Origin: Lunatimonas sp.
GTDB taxonomy: Bacteria > Bacteroidota > Bacteroidia > Cytophagales > Cyclobacteriaceae
NCBI RefSeq assembly: GCF_020832325.1
Contig: NZ_JAFIEU010000028.1
Location: 1 to 64,000, forward strand
Direction of reading: 5' to 3'
DNA length: 64,000 nucleotides
Notes under the pieces: generated by a model
Database searches by the model: none
Told to the model about the DNA's origin: nothing
Seen by the model: the letters and a program-made list of their open reading frames with translations, nothing else
Shown: positions 61,942-64,000 of the stretch, piece after piece
How the letters are laid out: each line of letters starts with the position of its first letter
How positions within the stretch are numbered: position 1 is the first letter of the stretch
Made by a program: the position numbers and the translations under genes

Positions 61942-64000
61942 ATGACAAAGCAAAAGCGTACTACCACCGGATTTAACGTCCAAAAAACCATCAAGTACCT
62001 TTGGTTGGTTTTTGCGGCAAGCATCATCGGATTTGTGTTATTTGTCTTAGCGGTGAGCTCCAATTTTTTGGGGCTATTCGGAAGTATGCCGGATTTTAAA
62101 TCGCTAGAAAATCCGGAGAGCGAACTTGCTTCAGAGCTTTTTTCAGCTGACGGGGTTCTTTTGGGGAAATACTTCCGCGAAAACAGAAGCCCGGTAACCT
62201 ACAACGAACTAAGCCGAAACCTGATCAACGCCTTGATTGCCACAGAAGATGTACGTTTCGACAAGCATTCCGGTATTGATTCCCGCGGCATGGTTCGGGT
62301 TTTATTTAAAAGTTTGATTTTGCGCCAAAAGGGCGCGGGAGGTGGAAGTACCCTAAGTCAACAAACCGCCAAAAACCTGTTTAAGACCCGAACCAAAGAC
62401 ATGCAGGGTTTACTCAGTCGTGTTCCCGGTCTTAATATGCTGATTATTAAAACCAAGGAATGGTTAGTGGCCACCCAACTCGAAAAATCCTATACCAAGG
62501 ACGAAATACTTACGATGTATTTGAACACATCGGATTTTGGTAGCAATGCCTACGGAATAAAAACGGCATCCAAAACCTTCTTCAACAAGGAACCGAATGA
62601 CCTTGCCGTACAGGAGGCAGCCACCTTGGTCGGGTTGTTCAAGGCACCTTCCTACTATAGTCCGGTGTTTAACCCAGAAAACAGCCTTCGCAGACGAAAT
62701 ACCGTCTTGGCCCAAATGGAAAAATACGGGTATCTCTCCCGTACAGAGTTTGACTCGCTGTCTAAGCTTCCGATTGAATTGGAGTACCGAGTAGAAAATC
62801 ACAACGAAGGGATGGCTACCTACTTCCGAGAAGTCGTCAAGGCAGACCTCCTGAGATGGGCGAGGGAAAACCTAAAACCGGACGGATCTTCTTACGACCT
62901 TTTTGGAGACGGACTTAGGATATTTACCACTGTAGACAGCAGACTGCAGCGATACGCCGAAGAGGCGGTAGCTACGCATATGGCAGATTTGCAGAAGAAA
63001 TTCGAAGCTGAAGTAGGCAATCGAGAACCTTGGATCGACAATCGCGGCAGGCCAATTCCAAATTTTATCGAAAATGCCGTGAAAAGGACCGAATCGTACC
63101 GGCTACTCAAAATCCGATACGGTGACAACGAAGATTCCATTCAGGTCAAGCTGAATGAAAAGAAGAAGATGCGGGTTTTCTCTTGGTCAAGAGGGGAAAT
63201 AGATACCCTGATGAGCACCATGGATTCCATGCGTCATTACAAGAAATACCTGCAAACAGGTTTTGTCACCATGGATCCCCATACCGGACACATCAAATCT
63301 TGGGTGGGTGGCATCAACCACAAGCACTTTAAGTACGACCACGTAAAGCAAGGAAAACGACAGCCCGGTTCTACCTTTAAGCCCTTTGTGTATGCAGCCG
63401 CGATCGAAAATGGATATGGACCTTGCTACTCCGTCATTGACCAGCCGGTGGAGGTAAGTACGCCTGGCCAGCCCATCTGGAGACCAAGCAATGCGGATGG
63501 TAAATTCACCTATGAACGCATGACCATCCGCAAGGCCATGGCCCAATCGGTAAACTCTGTCACCGCGTACATGATGAAGAAGCTTAGCCCCCGTGTAGTA
63601 GTGGAGACGGCCCGCCGAGTGGGTATCACAAGTGATTTGGACGAGGTACCGGCCTTGGCCCTGGGTACCAGTGACGTATCCATTCTGGAAATGGTCGGTG
63701 CATTTGGGACTTTTGCGAACAAGGGAGAACACATCACACCGATTTATATCGACCGTATTGAGGATAAAAACGGGAATGTATTGCATCAGTTTATCCCCAA
63801 AAAACGCCCCGCAATGAGTGAGGAGCACGCGTACCTAATGCTATATATGCTTCGTGGAGGAACCGAGGAAGAGGGGGGCACCAGTCAGGGTGTGCCTTGG
63901 ACATTGCGGGACCAAGGAAACGAAATCGGCGGAAAAACGGGAACTACACAGAACGCTTCCGACGGATGGTACATGGCTGTGACCAAAGACCTGGTAAGCG
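61942..64000 (+). CDS. Class A penicillin-binding protein 1A (3' end outside window)
   Basis: About 686 codons are visible and the frame is still open at the window end. A short basic cytoplasmic tail and membrane helix (about 17-41) precede the GT51 transglycosylase. Its catalytic Glu102 is in ATEDVRFDKHSGID, followed by GGGSTLSQQTAKNLF and AKE-type motifs. The transpeptidase has the SxxK serine at Ser477 (PGSTFKPF), an SxN motif (AQSVNSVT) and KTGT at 665-668 (GGKTGTTQ). It polymerises glycan strands and crosslinks them in the periplasm. It starts one base after sprE, and its ATG is within a run of A residues. Confidence 0.96.
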   Translation, partial: MTKQKRTTTGFNVQKTIKYLWLVFAASIIGFVLFVLAVSSNFLGLFGSMPDFKSLENPESELASELFSADGVLLGKYFRENRSPVTYNELSRNLINALIATEDVRFDKHSGIDSRGMVRVLFKSLILRQKGAGGGSTLSQQTAKNLFKTRTKDMQGLLSRVPGLNMLIIKTKEWLVATQLEKSYTKDEILTMYLNTSDFGSNAYGIKTASKTFFNKEPNDLAVQEAATLVGLFKAPSYYSPVFNPENSLRRRNTVLAQMEKYGYLSRTEFDSLSKLPIELEYRVENHNEGMATYFREVVKADLLRWARENLKPDGSSYDLFGDGLRIFTTVDSRLQRYAEEAVATHMADLQKKFEAEVGNREPWIDNRGRPIPNFIENAVKRTESYRLLKIRYGDNEDSIQVKLNEKKKMRVFSWSRGEIDTLMSTMDSMRHYKKYLQTGFVTMDPHTGHIKSWVGGINHKHFKYDHVKQGKRQPGSTFKPFVYAAAIENGYGPCYSVIDQPVEVSTPGQPIWRPSNADGKFTYERMTIRKAMAQSVNSVTAYMMKKLSPRVVVETARRVGITSDLDEVPALALGTSDVSILEMVGAFGTFANKGEHITPIYIDRIEDKNGNVLHQFIPKKRPAMSEEHAYLMLYMLRGGTEEEGGTSQGVPWTLRDQGNEIGGKTGTTQNASDGWYMAVTKDLVS

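Overview
The window looks like a chromosomal segment of a Bacteroidota bacterium, most likely from the Cytophagia (Cyclobacteriaceae-like). The markers are a SusC/SusD pair, the gliding and type IX secretion lipoproteins GldD and SprE/PorW, a kynurenine pathway, an ATP synthase operon whose subunit a carries a signal-peptide-like N-terminus, and repeated -7 boxes of the Bacteroidota form TAnnTTTG. Base composition is moderate and many starts are TTG or ATG with weak ribosome binding sites, as is usual in this phylum. The assignment is by recognition only; no database search was possible.

Layout. 1-4.9 kb: the end of an unrecognised gene, then susC-susD on the minus strand with a strong terminator. 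5-14 kb: a YdcF-like protein, a secreted alpha/alpha-toroid (pectate-lyase-like) protein, gldD, guaB, an RsmB-type rRNA methyltransferase, two small membrane proteins, prmC and thiN. 14-20.3 kb: kynurenine pathway genes haaO, kynU and kmo, with a four-helix-bundle membrane protein and an ImmA/IrrE plus DUF4411 pair between haaO and kynU. The DUF4411 gene has lost its middle. 20.3-33.5 kb: a D-cysteine desulfhydrase-like enzyme, an RluD-type pseudouridine synthase, a stand-alone structured RNA unit, a 1443-residue AsmA-like protein, pheS, two tandem small outer-membrane proteins, and a secreted sugar isomerase next to a large heme-binding lipoprotein.

33.5-41.6 kb: accessory region with a type I restriction-modification operon (hsdR, an AlbA_2/Schlafen-type ATP-binding protein, hsdM, hsdS). 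It contains several families of palindromic repeats, one of them in frame inside hsdS. 41.7-50.2 kb: a secreted sialidase-like protein, a DUF983 protein, a SpoU methyltransferase, an ECF sigma / anti-sigma / exported protein operon coupled by ATGA overlaps, and mutS. 50.3-52.2 kb: tRNA-Gly and tRNA-Leu followed by debris, namely a transposase C-terminus and an AbiE-like toxin-antitoxin pair truncated on both sides. 52.3-59.2 kb: one minus-strand operon running M23 peptidase, bactofilin, AtpZ, AtpI-like, atpB-E-F-H-A-G. 59.3-64 kb: sprE/porW and the start of a class A penicillin-binding protein.

The most unusual object is at 22549-22693. It is a 145-nt RNA gene with its own -7 box and terminator. 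It has every part of a class II tRNA (perfect 7-bp acceptor, Leu-like D arm, anticodon arm, canonical T arm, encoded CCA) but carries a 73-nt, internally folded variable arm. Its anticodon loop and discriminator match tRNA-Asp identity elements (G34 U35 C36, C38, G73, G2:C71). It resembles no standard tRNA and is the best candidate in the window for something undescribed.
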